From assembly GCF_900605005.1 (NCBI RefSeq), contig NZ_LR027558.1, forward strand, positions 340,510 to 404,509: DNA of 64,000 nt, given 5' to 3'. The notes below the pieces were generated by a model. The model searched no databases. It was not told the DNA's origin and saw only the letters and a list, made by a program, of their open reading frames with translations. The stretch comes from Acidipropionibacterium timonense (GTDB lineage: Bacteria; Actinomycetota; Actinomycetes; Propionibacteriales; Propionibacteriaceae). Shown piece by piece: positions 1 to 8,195 of this stretch. Within the stretch, counting starts at the first letter, position 1. Every line of letters starts with the position of its first letter. The position numbers were made by a program, and so were the translations under genes.

Positions 1-143
1 AGCGGCCCCGGGGAGGGGAATGCCTTCGTCGGGCCCGGGGCGGCAGGGTCACTCACCCGCGCCGAGGCCCGCGGAGCCGGAGCTCCCAGCAGTCCCAGGG
101 ACAGGCCCATCGTCAGGAGCGCGATCCAGACGCGCTGTCTCAT
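1..143 (-). CDS. Secreted protein, N-terminal fragment (cut by window edge)
   Basis: ATG at 143 overlaps the TGA of the upstream helicase (ATGA), so the two are translationally coupled. The 47 visible codons encode a signal peptide: MRQR, then a hydrophobic stretch (VWIALLTMGLSLGLLGAPA), then a probable cleavage near Ala-Ser-Ala and a Pro/Ala-rich start of the mature chain. The rest lies left of the window, so the family cannot be named. Confidence 0.7.
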   Translation of the reverse strand, partial: MRQRVWIALLTMGLSLGLLGAPAPRASARVSDPAAPGPTKAFPSPGP

Positions 144-1789
144 GCGTTCTCCTCGAGGTCGGCGGCGTCGATGATCCGGTACGAGTAGCCCTGCTCGGCC
201 AGGAACCGTTGCCGGTGCGAGGCGAACTCGGCGTCGACGGTGTCGCGGGCGACGACGGCGTAGAACCGTGCCACGCGGCCGTCCTTGGGACGCAGCAGAC
301 GCCCGAGCCGCTGGGCCTCCTCCTGACGCGACCCGAAGGCCCCCGACACCTGGATGGCCACCTGGGCGCTGGGCAGGTCGATGGAGAAGTTCGCCACCTT
401 GCTCACGACGAGCAGGTCGATGACGCCGTCACGGAAGTCCTGGTAGATCCGCTGGCGCTGGGTGGGGGAGGTGGCCCCGGTGATGATCTCGCAGTCGAGT
501 TCGGCGGCGAGCTCCTCGAGCTGGTCGACGTACTGGCCGATGACGAGGGTCGGCTCGCCACGGTGCAGGGACACCAGACCGCGCACCACCCGGTTCTTGC
601 TCGGCAGGGTCGACGCCATCCGATAGCGCACGTCGGGTTCGGCCAGGGCGCAGGCCATCCGCTCGTCCTCCTCGAGACTCACCCGCACCTCTACGCAGTC
701 GGCCGGGGCGATGTACCCCTGCGCCTCGATCTCCTTCCACGGCGCGTCGTAGCGCTTGGGTCCGATGAGGCTGAAGACGTCGTCCTCGTGGCCGTCCTCG
801 CGCACCAGGGTCGCGGTGAGGCCGAGGCGTCGCCTCGCTTGGAGGTCGGCGGTCATCCGGAACACCGGCGCCGGCAACAGGTGAACCTCGTCGTAGAGCA
901 CCAGTCCCCAGTCGCGGGCCTCGAAGAGCTCCAGATGGGGGTGGACGCCGTTCCGCCTGGTCGTGATGACCTGGTAGGTGGCGATGGTGACCGGGCGCAC
1001 CTCCTTGCGCGAGCCGGAGTACTCGCCGATCTCGTCGGGGGTGAGGCTGGTGCGCCGGACGAGCTCGTCCTTCCACTGTCGTGCCGAGACGGTGTTCGTC
1101 ACGAGGATCAACGTCGTGCACCGGGCCAGGGCCATCGCCGCTGCCCCGACGACGGTCTTGCCGGCCCCGCAGGGCAGGACGACGACGCCCGAGCCGCCGT
1201 TCCAGAAGGACTCCGCGGCCATCCTCTGGTAGGGGCGCAGAGACCACCCGTCCTCGACGAGGTCGATGTCGTGGTGTTCGCCGTCGACGTAACCGGCGAG
1301 GTCCTCGGCCGGCCAACCGAGCTTGAGCAGGGCCTGCTTGAGGGTGCCTCGCTGGGACGGGTGGACGACGGCCGTGTGCTCGTCGATCTGTTCCCCGACG
1401 AGACCGCGAACCTGCCGTGACCGCAGCACCTCGGTGAGCACCGCCCGGTCGGTGCTGAGGAGCACCAGACCGTGGGTCGGGTGCTTCTCGATGCGCAGGC
1501 GTCCGTACCGGCCCATCGTCTCGGTGATGTCGATGAGCAGTCCGCTGGCCACGGGGTACCTCGAGTACCTCATGAGGACGTCGACGACCTGCTCGGCGTC
1601 GTGCCCGGCCGCCATGGCGTTCCACAGCCCGAGGGGGGTGAGCCGGTAGGTGTGGATGTGCTCCGGGGCGCGTTCCAGCTCGGCGAACGGTGCGATGGCA
1701 TGACGACACTCATCGGCCAGGGGGTGGTCGATCTCGAGCAGCAGCGTGCGGTCGGACTGGACGATGAGGGGGCCGGGTGTGGAAGTCAT
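140..1789 (-). CDS. XPB/Ercc3-type DNA repair helicase
   Basis: SF2 helicase of the bacterial XPB (Ercc3-like) family, 549 residues. Visible motifs in order: an N-terminal XPB domain, Walker A PCGAGKT, the DEAD-type box DEVH, motif III-like TATLVREDG, and a C-terminal motif VI EEAQRLGRLLRPK. The family unwinds DNA 3'-5' with ATP; its bacterial repair role is less defined than in eukaryotic TFIIH. The start MTSTPG at 1789 is preferred over an ATG five codons upstream because it matches the family N-terminus. It lies downstream of a fibronectin-like gene and the helicase-associated gene on the same strand, an order also seen in other actinobacteria. Confidence 0.9.
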   Translation of the reverse strand: MTSTPGPLIVQSDRTLLLEIDHPLADECRHAIAPFAELERAPEHIHTYRLTPLGLWNAMAAGHDAEQVVDVLMRYSRYPVASGLLIDITETMGRYGRLRIEKHPTHGLVLLSTDRAVLTEVLRSRQVRGLVGEQIDEHTAVVHPSQRGTLKQALLKLGWPAEDLAGYVDGEHHDIDLVEDGWSLRPYQRMAAESFWNGGSGVVVLPCGAGKTVVGAAAMALARCTTLILVTNTVSARQWKDELVRRTSLTPDEIGEYSGSRKEVRPVTIATYQVITTRRNGVHPHLELFEARDWGLVLYDEVHLLPAPVFRMTADLQARRRLGLTATLVREDGHEDDVFSLIGPKRYDAPWKEIEAQGYIAPADCVEVRVSLEEDERMACALAEPDVRYRMASTLPSKNRVVRGLVSLHRGEPTLVIGQYVDQLEELAAELDCEIITGATSPTQRQRIYQDFRDGVIDLLVVSKVANFSIDLPSAQVAIQVSGAFGSRQEEAQRLGRLLRPKDGRVARFYAVVARDTVDAEFASHRQRFLAEQGYSYRIIDAADLEENA

Positions 1790-1816
1790 CCGTTCAATTA
1801 TCACCCGGCGACACCG

Positions 1817-2635
1817 TCAGGGCGTCGCGGTGACCCTCGGGGTGGGATCTGCCGACGGCGTGAGGGAGGGTGAGGGTGTCGGCGTAGGCACGGTCGCCGT
1901 GACGGTCGGCGTCGGCGGGACGGCGGAGGTGCTCGGCGACGCGGTGCCGGTCGGTGTCGTGGCCGGTTCCGACGGGGACGTCGTGGGCGGGCTGGGAGTC
2001 GGGGTCGGCGTGGCGGGGGCCGACGCCGTCGCGCTCGAGGAGGAGGTGGGAACGGCGATCGTCGTCGTCGACGGGGTCGGTGCGGCGGAGGTGGCCGGGT
2101 TCTCGAAGGAGTCCAGGGGTCGACGCGCGACTCGTGTCGTCCTGCCGGGCAGCGGCGGGCCGGCGACCTCGCTGGCCTCGACGGTGGGCAGCTGCAGCGG
2201 GGGCGGGATGATGAACAGGGCCGTCCACGGGCTGTGCACCCCTGCCGGGCTGATCGCGGCGACTTGGATGAGCACCCGATTGGCGGAGGCCGGCCAGGCC
2301 AGAGTCATCGACTCCAGGCGCACCGTCCCGACCCGGCGACCGTCGAGGAGGACGTCGAACATGACCTGGCCGGCGTCCGGGGCCGGGGTCCAGGCGATGG
2401 TGAAGGTGCTGGCGTCGTTGCTGGCCAGACGCAGGTCGTGGACGGGGGCTGGGACCGACCTGGGGCCGGTCGGCTCCACTGCCGACGGGGTCGTCGTGGA
2501 CGGGACGACCGAGGTGGGGGAGGGCGTCGGCCCGGTGACGTCGTCGTGGGGACTGGAACGCAGCAGAGCCGCCACGGTCACCGCACCGATCGCGGCGACC
2601 GCGACGGCGATGACGACGAGCGGACGCGGGCGCAC
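1817..2635 (-). CDS. Membrane-anchored or secreted protein with fibronectin-III-like domain and Pro/Thr/Ser tail
   Basis: 272 residues from a GTG start. Residues 6-24 form a single N-terminal hydrophobic segment (signal anchor or signal peptide). Residues about 60-140 look like one fibronectin type III fold (SVPAPVHDLRLA, FTIAWTPAPDAG, GRRVGTVRL). The last 100 residues are a low-complexity Pro/Thr/Ser/Ala stretch with TPTPSP-type runs, typical of cell-wall-spanning segments. No LPXTG or C-terminal membrane helix is seen. It sits between the two helicase genes with a 14-base gap upstream, so it is probably co-transcribed; any role in DNA repair would be pure inference. Function unknown. Confidence 0.7.
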   Translation of the reverse strand: MRPRPLVVIAVAVAAIGAVTVAALLRSSPHDDVTGPTPSPTSVVPSTTTPSAVEPTGPRSVPAPVHDLRLASNDASTFTIAWTPAPDAGQVMFDVLLDGRRVGTVRLESMTLAWPASANRVLIQVAAISPAGVHSPWTALFIIPPPLQLPTVEASEVAGPPLPGRTTRVARRPLDSFENPATSAAPTPSTTTIAVPTSSSSATASAPATPTPTPSPPTTSPSEPATTPTGTASPSTSAVPPTPTVTATVPTPTPSPSLTPSADPTPRVTATP

Positions 2636-2649
2636 GGGTCAAGCGTAGG

Positions 2650-4773
2650 TCAGGAGGGTGTCCGAACCGCGGTGAGCACGCGGGCGACCGGCACGACGAT
2701 CACCCCGCCACCACCACGGATGACGCACCTGGCGGCCCCGGCCCCGACGGCCATGACCCGCACGACGTCGCGTCGACTCGTCCCGGTGTCGTCGACATGG
2801 GTGACCTCGAGCCAGGCCCCGTCGGTCTGGGCGCGGCGCAGCTCGACGAGCACCCGGGTGGGGTCGGTGACGGTCGGCTCCGGGGCGGTGACCAACCGGT
2901 CGACGAGCTGGGAGACATCCGAGGAGGGTCCGGGTGTCGCGGTCGGGGCCGCCGTGCGGATCCGTGCCGGCGCTGGACTGTTGAGGACCTCGCCGTGGGA
3001 GTCCCGGGCGATCGGGGACAGCCCCTGCTCACGCAGCAGCTCGAGGGCCATCTCGGGTTCGCACTGGGCGAGCAGCACCGTCGGCCCGAGCCTGCGCAGC
3101 CCCAGGTCGGTGGCTCGCGATGAGCGCAGCAGGGCCTCGGCGACGGCGGGGTCGTCGACCTCGAGGACGGCCGAGGCCGCCGACACCGACACCCGGCCGT
3201 GGTCGCGGACGACGTCGTCGAGGAGGACGAGCAGCCCCTGGGGGACGCCGGTCATCGAATGCTGCGACCACCAGGTGCGGACCCGTTCACCGGTCCAGCC
3301 GGCGTCGAGGGCGCGGCGCAGGCTGGTGCGGGTGAATCGTCGGACGCCGGCGATGCCGGTCGACTCCCGATCGGCGAGCAGCGCCAGCTCCCCGGCCGTG
3401 TCCGGGGTGAGCGGGCCGGGGGCGATGGCGGTGAGGTCGGACTGGAGGATGAGCGTGCCCGACCGCTCGGGCATGCCGGGGTCGTCCGTGCGGTCCGCCA
3501 GTCGGCTCCGCGCTCCCAGGGCGATGGCGCCGATGACGGCCGCCTCGGCCAGGACGGCGTCGATCAGGGGGAGGGAGTCGTCGACCGGCCAACCGGGGTG
3601 TCGCCAGGCCAGGCGCGCGGCCAGGTGGGAGGTGTCGACCGGCGTGCCGGGGGAGGCGGTGCAGATCTCGGCGAGGATCTCCTGACGCCAGGCCCTCGCC
3701 GTGGCCGGGGCCTGGGCGGTCAGGGTGTTCGAGAGGGTTCCGGGGGTGGCCGGGATCTGCGTCCACGCCTCCCGGAGCGCGAGCCACTGGGTCCACAGCG
3801 CGGCCCGACGCCATCGGTCCGAGGAGACGGTGGGCAGCCACCCGCGGGCGTCGGCGCCGATGAGGCCGGCGGACTCGGCCAGGGCCAGGTGGAACCATCC
3901 GGCGTCCCCCGGCGCGACCCGGGAGAGCGCCTTGACGGCGTCCTTGCGGGCCATGCCGCCGTGGGTGAGGCGGGCGGGATGGTGACGGTCGACGGCCTCG
4001 AGAAGGGCGGCGGTCGCCGAGACCGCCTCGAGGGCCGTCCCGACGGCCGCGGCGTCGACCCGGTCGAGGTGCGTCGGTGAGTCGGCGGACGGTTCCGGCC
4101 AGGGTGGCGCCGTCGGCGGCACGACGTCGGGGAACAACGCGCCGTCGCGAAGATGGAGGCTCACCTCACGGGGCAGGACGACGGTCTCGTCGTCGACGGG
4201 CCGCAGCAGGTGATGGGCCAAGGCCAGGTCGATGGGGCCGGTCGCCTCGTCCGGATCGACGACGCGCATCGCGTGCGGCACGTGTCCGGCCGGTCGCCAC
4301 AGCAGGCGCTCCAGCACGGGTCGGACGCCGGGTCCTGCCTGGGCCAGCCTCAACCCGATGTCGGGGACGGGGTTCGCTGACGGTGCCGCCAGGCCGGCCG
4401 GGTACGGCCCGAGGACCGCGGCGGCCGCCCCGACGACGTGGACGAGGTCGTCGTCGACGAGGACGAGCAGCAGGCCGGCGAGTCGGTCGACGGCCCGGTC
4501 GACCTGCCGGGGTGTCGCCCCGGTCAGGCCGCGGGCCAGGGTCGACACGGTGACGTCGCCCAGGGCGGTCGCCGCGGTGAGCACCCGCAGGTGCCAGGCG
4601 TCGAGGGAGTCGACGGCGGCACGGACCGAGGCCTGGGTGGTGGCCCGCTCGGCGAGTTCGGCGAGACTGCGCGGTGCCGGGACGGCCAGGTCGCGTCGGG
4701 AGTCGAGGAGGTCGAGGAGCTGGGGGCGCGTCATGGACCGGACGACGGAGGCCACGGTGGAGACCACGGTCAC
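2650..4773 (-). CDS. Helicase-associated domain protein (XPB partner)
   Basis: 707-residue protein of the actinobacterial family annotated as 'helicase-associated domain-containing protein', usually encoded beside the XPB helicase. The N-terminal region resembles a winged-helix array (RPQLLDLLDSRRDLAVPAP, then SVRAAVDSLDAWHLRVL); the C-terminus carries the conserved LILQSDLTAIAPGPL segment followed by VRTWWSQHS and LVLLDDVV. A GTG at 4773 overlaps the TGA of the upstream membrane gene (GTGA) and gives an N-terminus that aligns with family members; an internal ATG at 4734 is the alternative. Likely works with the helicase at 140-1789; biochemical role not established. Confidence 0.8.
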   Translation of the reverse strand: MTVVSTVASVVRSMTRPQLLDLLDSRRDLAVPAPRSLAELAERATTQASVRAAVDSLDAWHLRVLTAATALGDVTVSTLARGLTGATPRQVDRAVDRLAGLLLVLVDDDLVHVVGAAAAVLGPYPAGLAAPSANPVPDIGLRLAQAGPGVRPVLERLLWRPAGHVPHAMRVVDPDEATGPIDLALAHHLLRPVDDETVVLPREVSLHLRDGALFPDVVPPTAPPWPEPSADSPTHLDRVDAAAVGTALEAVSATAALLEAVDRHHPARLTHGGMARKDAVKALSRVAPGDAGWFHLALAESAGLIGADARGWLPTVSSDRWRRAALWTQWLALREAWTQIPATPGTLSNTLTAQAPATARAWRQEILAEICTASPGTPVDTSHLAARLAWRHPGWPVDDSLPLIDAVLAEAAVIGAIALGARSRLADRTDDPGMPERSGTLILQSDLTAIAPGPLTPDTAGELALLADRESTGIAGVRRFTRTSLRRALDAGWTGERVRTWWSQHSMTGVPQGLLVLLDDVVRDHGRVSVSAASAVLEVDDPAVAEALLRSSRATDLGLRRLGPTVLLAQCEPEMALELLREQGLSPIARDSHGEVLNSPAPARIRTAAPTATPGPSSDVSQLVDRLVTAPEPTVTDPTRVLVELRRAQTDGAWLEVTHVDDTGTSRRDVVRVMAVGAGAARCVIRGGGGVIVVPVARVLTAVRTPS

Positions 4774-5564
4774 CTGTCCGGCGGACCGGGACGGTCGAGC
4801 GGGCTGAGGTGACGATCGGCGATGACCAGGCACACGGGAAGGAGCACCATGCACCCCAACCGGCACGCCCAGCACAGCTGTTCCAGGGTGTCGCGCACCG
4901 GCGTCCCCACCACGGTGAGCACGATGACGACGACGCTCGTCCAGAGGAAGGCCAGTCGCAGGCTCCGGGCGATGACCGGGTGGGTGGCGGCGAAGACCCA
5001 CCCCAGGGCCAGTCCCAGCAGTCCGAACCATGACCCGATGAAGCCGAGCACGAGGGCGGCGGGCAGTCCCCAGCCGAGCAGCCGGATGAGCGATCCGACC
5101 GATCGGTCGGCCGTGTGCAGGGGACCGCGGCCGCGCCAGGGGGCCGGCAGCCTGCCGACGGTGCGCTCAACCGGCCCGACCTCGTCGGTCCCGGGCGGAG
5201 CCCAGCCCCCGACCTCGTCGGCGACGACCGGGTGTGCGTCGGCCTCGGGAGTGGCGCGGATGGACGCGCCGATCTCGAAGGGCTGACGTGGGTCGTCCCC
5301 GGCCTCGCCCCGATGGGTCCATCCGGCGCTCGTCGTGTCGAAGGGTGCGGCGGGGTCACGGGTCGGGCCGGTGCGCGGCACGAGGGTCGACAGCGGCGGC
5401 AGGGGCGGGAGGGAGTAGTCGCCGGGTCGGTCGGTCGGGGCCGGCGGGACGGCGGGGTCGGGCTGCGGGGACGCCAGCGGCGCCACCCGGGGCATGGCGA
5501 ATCCGTAGGGGCGCTCCACCTCGTCGACGACGTCGACGCCCCCGGGTCGAGTCGTCACGGTCAT
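4770..5564 (-). CDS. Proline-rich membrane protein with three C-terminal helices
   Basis: 264 residues. Residues 1-165 are Pro/Asp/Arg-rich and probably disordered and cytoplasmic; residues about 170-250 hold three hydrophobic segments (LLGWGLPAALVLGFIGSWF, LALGWVFAA, LAFLWTSVVVIVLTVVG) followed by a Cys-containing helix. The ATG at 5564 is preceded by AGGATGAGA; a second ATG lies three codons upstream. It is translationally coupled to the helicase-associated gene. No recognised family; could be a DUF4190/4870-like small membrane protein fused to a disordered N-terminus. Confidence 0.6.
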   Translation of the reverse strand: MTVTTRPGGVDVVDEVERPYGFAMPRVAPLASPQPDPAVPPAPTDRPGDYSLPPLPPLSTLVPRTGPTRDPAAPFDTTSAGWTHRGEAGDDPRQPFEIGASIRATPEADAHPVVADEVGGWAPPGTDEVGPVERTVGRLPAPWRGRGPLHTADRSVGSLIRLLGWGLPAALVLGFIGSWFGLLGLALGWVFAATHPVIARSLRLAFLWTSVVVIVLTVVGTPVRDTLEQLCWACRLGCMVLLPVCLVIADRHLSPLDRPGPPDR

Positions 5565-5711
5565 GGATCTCATCCTAGGCGAGCCGGCGCAGGGCTGACA
5601 TCGCTCACCAGGATGGTTATCTTGAGCACTTTCGGTGATCGACATGAGCGCTTCGGTGAGCGTTCTGTCTACCGTGAGGTCATCGTCCGCAGTTCTGGAG
5701 GGAGTCGACCC

Positions 5712-6503
5712 ATGGAGGTCATCATCTGCCGTGACGCCGCCGAGATGGGGCAGATCGCAGCCCGTCACATCGTCTCGGTGCTGCGTGCCAGCGCACGACC
5801 GGTCCTCGGTGTCGCCACCGGGAGCACCCCGCTGTCCACCTACGCCGCCCTGGCCGAGCTCCAGGCCGCGGGCAGGGCCGACCTGTCCGGCATCTCCGCC
5901 TTCGCCCTCGACGAGTACGTCGGGCTCCCGGCCGACGACGAACGCTCCTACGCCGCGACGATCCGACACACCGTCACCGAGCAGCTCGGGCTCGACCCCG
6001 ACCACGTCCATGTGCCCGACGGCACCGCGACCGACCTCGTCGCAGGATGTCAGGCCTATGAGGACGCCATCGCCGCCGCGGGCGGGGTCGACGTCCAGAT
6101 CCTCGGTATCGGCGCCAACGGGCACATCGGGTTCAACGAGCCGACGTCATCGCTGTCCTCGCGCACCCGGATCAAGACCCTGGCCCCGCGCACCCGGGCG
6201 GACAACCAGCGATTCTTCGCCGCCGACGAGACCGTCCCCACCCACTGCCTCACCCAGGGGCTCGGCACGATCATGGACGCCCGTCACCTCGTCCTGCTGG
6301 CCAGCGGCACCGCCAAGGCCGAGGCTCTCGCCGCAGCCGTGGAGGGTCCGGTCAGCGCCATGTGCCCGGCCTCGGTGCTGCAGTTCCACCGCCACGCCCT
6401 CGTCCTGGCCGACGAGGACGCAGCCTCCGCCCTCAAGCTCTCCGACTACTACCGGCACGTCCGCGACAACCAGCCCCAGGGGATGCGCATCGACACGCTC
6501 TGA
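5712..6503 (+). CDS. nagB: Glucosamine-6-phosphate deaminase
   Basis: 263 residues, the usual NagB length. Converts glucosamine-6-P to fructose-6-P and ammonia in the cytoplasm, the last step of GlcNAc use. Visible motifs: GVATGSTPLSTY phosphate loop, FALDEYVGL with the catalytic Asp, GIGANGHIGFNEP with the active-site His/Glu region, and the C-terminal LKLSDYYRHVRDN. GGAGGGAG lies 7 bases upstream of the ATG. The acetylglucosamine-6-P deacetylase gene nagA is 6 kb downstream rather than adjacent. I see no clear DasR/NagR operator in the 5574-5711 gap. Confidence 0.95.
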   Translation: MEVIICRDAAEMGQIAARHIVSVLRASARPVLGVATGSTPLSTYAALAELQAAGRADLSGISAFALDEYVGLPADDERSYAATIRHTVTEQLGLDPDHVHVPDGTATDLVAGCQAYEDAIAAAGGVDVQILGIGANGHIGFNEPTSSLSSRTRIKTLAPRTRADNQRFFAADETVPTHCLTQGLGTIMDARHLVLLASGTAKAEALAAAVEGPVSAMCPASVLQFHRHALVLADEDAASALKLSDYYRHVRDNQPQGMRIDTL

Positions 6504-6599
6504 GCGCATCGGCGCCGGTGGAGTTGGGATCGATCGACCGTTAGGCTTGGAGGACGGCCCGGCGCCCCGGGCGGTGAATGACGGAGGAGTGAGCCAGCG

Positions 6600-6983
6600 A
6601 TGCCAACCGGGAAGGTGCGTTTCTACGACGCCGCCAAGGGGTTCGGTTTCCTGACCAAGGACGGCGGCGGGGACGTGTACGTCAACGCCCAGGCGTTGCC
6701 CGAGGGGGTGACGACCCTCAAACCTGGCCAGAAGGTCGACTTCGGCGTCGTCGCCGGGCGACGCGGCGACCAGGCGTTGTCCCTGCAACTCATCGACACC
6801 CCGCCGTCGCTGTCGAAGGCCTCCCGCAAGAAGCCGCAGGAGATGGCGGTCATCTGCGAGGACCTCATCAAGATGCTCGACCAGATCGGCAACGGCTACC
6901 GCCACGGGCGTCACCCGGAACCGCGCAGCGCGGAACGGGTGGCCAAGATGCTGCGAGCCGTCGCCGACGAACTGGAGCTGTGA
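6600..6983 (+). CDS. Cold-shock-domain protein with C-terminal extension
   Basis: 127 residues: a cold-shock domain (residues 1-65, with RNP1-like KGFGFL and RNP2-like DVYVN) that binds single-stranded RNA or DNA, then a 60-residue helical extension absent from 67-residue CspA proteins. GGAGGAG lies just upstream. Its stop overlaps the next start (TGATG). The order long Csp, DUF3027, DUF2530, NCS2 permease is conserved in actinobacteria; the functional link is unknown. Confidence 0.9.
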   Translation: MPTGKVRFYDAAKGFGFLTKDGGGDVYVNAQALPEGVTTLKPGQKVDFGVVAGRRGDQALSLQLIDTPPSLSKASRKKPQEMAVICEDLIKMLDQIGNGYRHGRHPEPRSAERVAKMLRAVADELEL

Positions 6984-7804
6984 TGAGCGAACCCACGACC
7001 GAGTCCACCGCCCGCACCCGGCGTCCCCGGGCAGCGGCCAGGCCCAAGGCCGACCCGACGATCGCCAAGGCGGTCGACGAGGCCCGGGCCGCCGCGGAGC
7101 ACCAGGCCAAGGACTTCGGCGTCGGGGAGTACCTCGGGGCGGTCGTCGAGGGCGACCGCCTGCTCACCCACCTCTTCGAGTGCCCGCATCCGGGCTACCG
7201 CGGCTGGCGGTGGGCGGTCACCATGGTCCGAGCCTCCCGCGGCCGCAACGTCACCGTCAACGAGGTCGTCCTGTTGCCCGGTGACGACGCCCTGCTGGCC
7301 CCGGCCTGGGTGCCGTGGAAGGACCGCGTCCGGGCCGGTGACATCACCCCGGGCACCCTCATGCCCACCCCGGACAACGACCCACGGCTGGAGCCCGGGT
7401 ACACCGGCGGGGAACTGGCCGCCGACGAGGACCCGGCCGAGTGGTCGGCCACCCGGGCGGTGGCGTCCGAGCTCGGTCTGGGACGCGAGCGGGTGCTGTC
7501 CCGGCAGGGACGCGACGAGGCCGCCCAGCGGTGGCTCGAGGGGCGTCCCGGGCCCGATGACAGCTTCACCAAGCACGCCCCGGCCACGTGTCAGAGCTGT
7601 GCCTACTTCGTCCGGCTGGCCGACAGCCTCGGTCGTCTCTACGGCGTGTGCACCAACGCGTACTCGCCCTTCGACGCCTCGGTCGTCCACGTCGACCACG
7701 GCTGTGGCGGGCACTCGGACGTCGTCGAGAAGGAGCGCGGGATCGAGTTGCCCGAGCCGGTCTTCGACACCATGACCTACGACAGGTCGCTCTTCTCCGA
7801 GTGA
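6983..7804 (+). CDS. DUF3027 family protein
   Basis: 273 residues from an ATG overlapping the cold-shock stop (TGATG); a GTG one codon upstream is equally possible. An actinobacterial family of unknown function. The N-terminus is Arg/Ala-rich and basic (RTRRPRAAARPKA); the core has GYRGWRWAVTMVRASRGRNVTVNEVVLLPGDDALLAPAW-like conserved aromatic strands. The C-terminal third holds CQSC, a later Cys in GVCTN and HGCGGH, a likely zinc-binding cluster. Its 3' end overlaps the convergent DUF2530 gene by 28 bases. Confidence 0.85.
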   Translation: MSEPTTESTARTRRPRAAARPKADPTIAKAVDEARAAAEHQAKDFGVGEYLGAVVEGDRLLTHLFECPHPGYRGWRWAVTMVRASRGRNVTVNEVVLLPGDDALLAPAWVPWKDRVRAGDITPGTLMPTPDNDPRLEPGYTGGELAADEDPAEWSATRAVASELGLGRERVLSRQGRDEAAQRWLEGRPGPDDSFTKHAPATCQSCAYFVRLADSLGRLYGVCTNAYSPFDASVVHVDHGCGGHSDVVEKERGIELPEPVFDTMTYDRSLFSE

Positions 7805-8118
7805 GCGGTCTGCCGCGCCAGGGGTACTGAGGCGGCACGACGGGACCGACGCCACAGGCAGTACGCCGTCCCGACGACCCCCAGGGCGGTGCCGGCCAGG
7901 CAGATCCAGAGCCAGTCGTGGTAGCCGGCCTCGGTGAGGCGGCTGCGGAAGGCCAGACTGGCCAGCCCGGCGACGGCGAAGGCCACCGTACCGATGATCG
8001 CGACGACGACGCCGTCCTCGTCGAGGGGGGTCACCGTCGCCTGGACGAGGAGATGGGGTCGGGCGTTCCGGTCGTCGGCATCCACGAGGCCATCGTAGGC
8101 GTCCCGGCGCGCCGGCAT
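7777..8118 (-). CDS. DUF2530 small membrane protein
   Basis: 113 residues (102 if a GTG at 8085 is used). Two hydrophobic helices (VVVAIIGTVAFAVAGLASLAF and WLWICLAGTALGVVGTAYCLW) separated by the EAGYHDWLW loop and followed by a basic RRSRR stop-transfer match the DUF2530 pattern. It lies between DUF3027 and the NCS2 permease, the usual place for this family in actinobacteria. Function unknown. No strong ribosome binding site separates the two possible starts. Confidence 0.75.
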   Translation of the reverse strand: MPARRDAYDGLVDADDRNARPHLLVQATVTPLDEDGVVVAIIGTVAFAVAGLASLAFRSRLTEAGYHDWLWICLAGTALGVVGTAYCLWRRSRRAASVPLARQTAHSEKSDLS

Positions 8119-8195
8119 CGGGGACCGAGGGTGTCGACAGTTCGGGATCCGGCCCGGCGGCCACGCCGTCCGAGTCGCTCGATACAGTTCGGCAG

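Noticed and set aside
20..1420. Long open frame opposite the XPB helicase
   Set aside because: Antisense shadow: low-complexity Gly/Asp/Val/Leu composition and no ribosome binding site, while the minus strand has clear helicase motifs.
5574..5711. DasR/NagR operator upstream of nagB
   Set aside because: Only imperfect TTCGGTGA repeats are seen; nothing close to the known GntR-type consensus.
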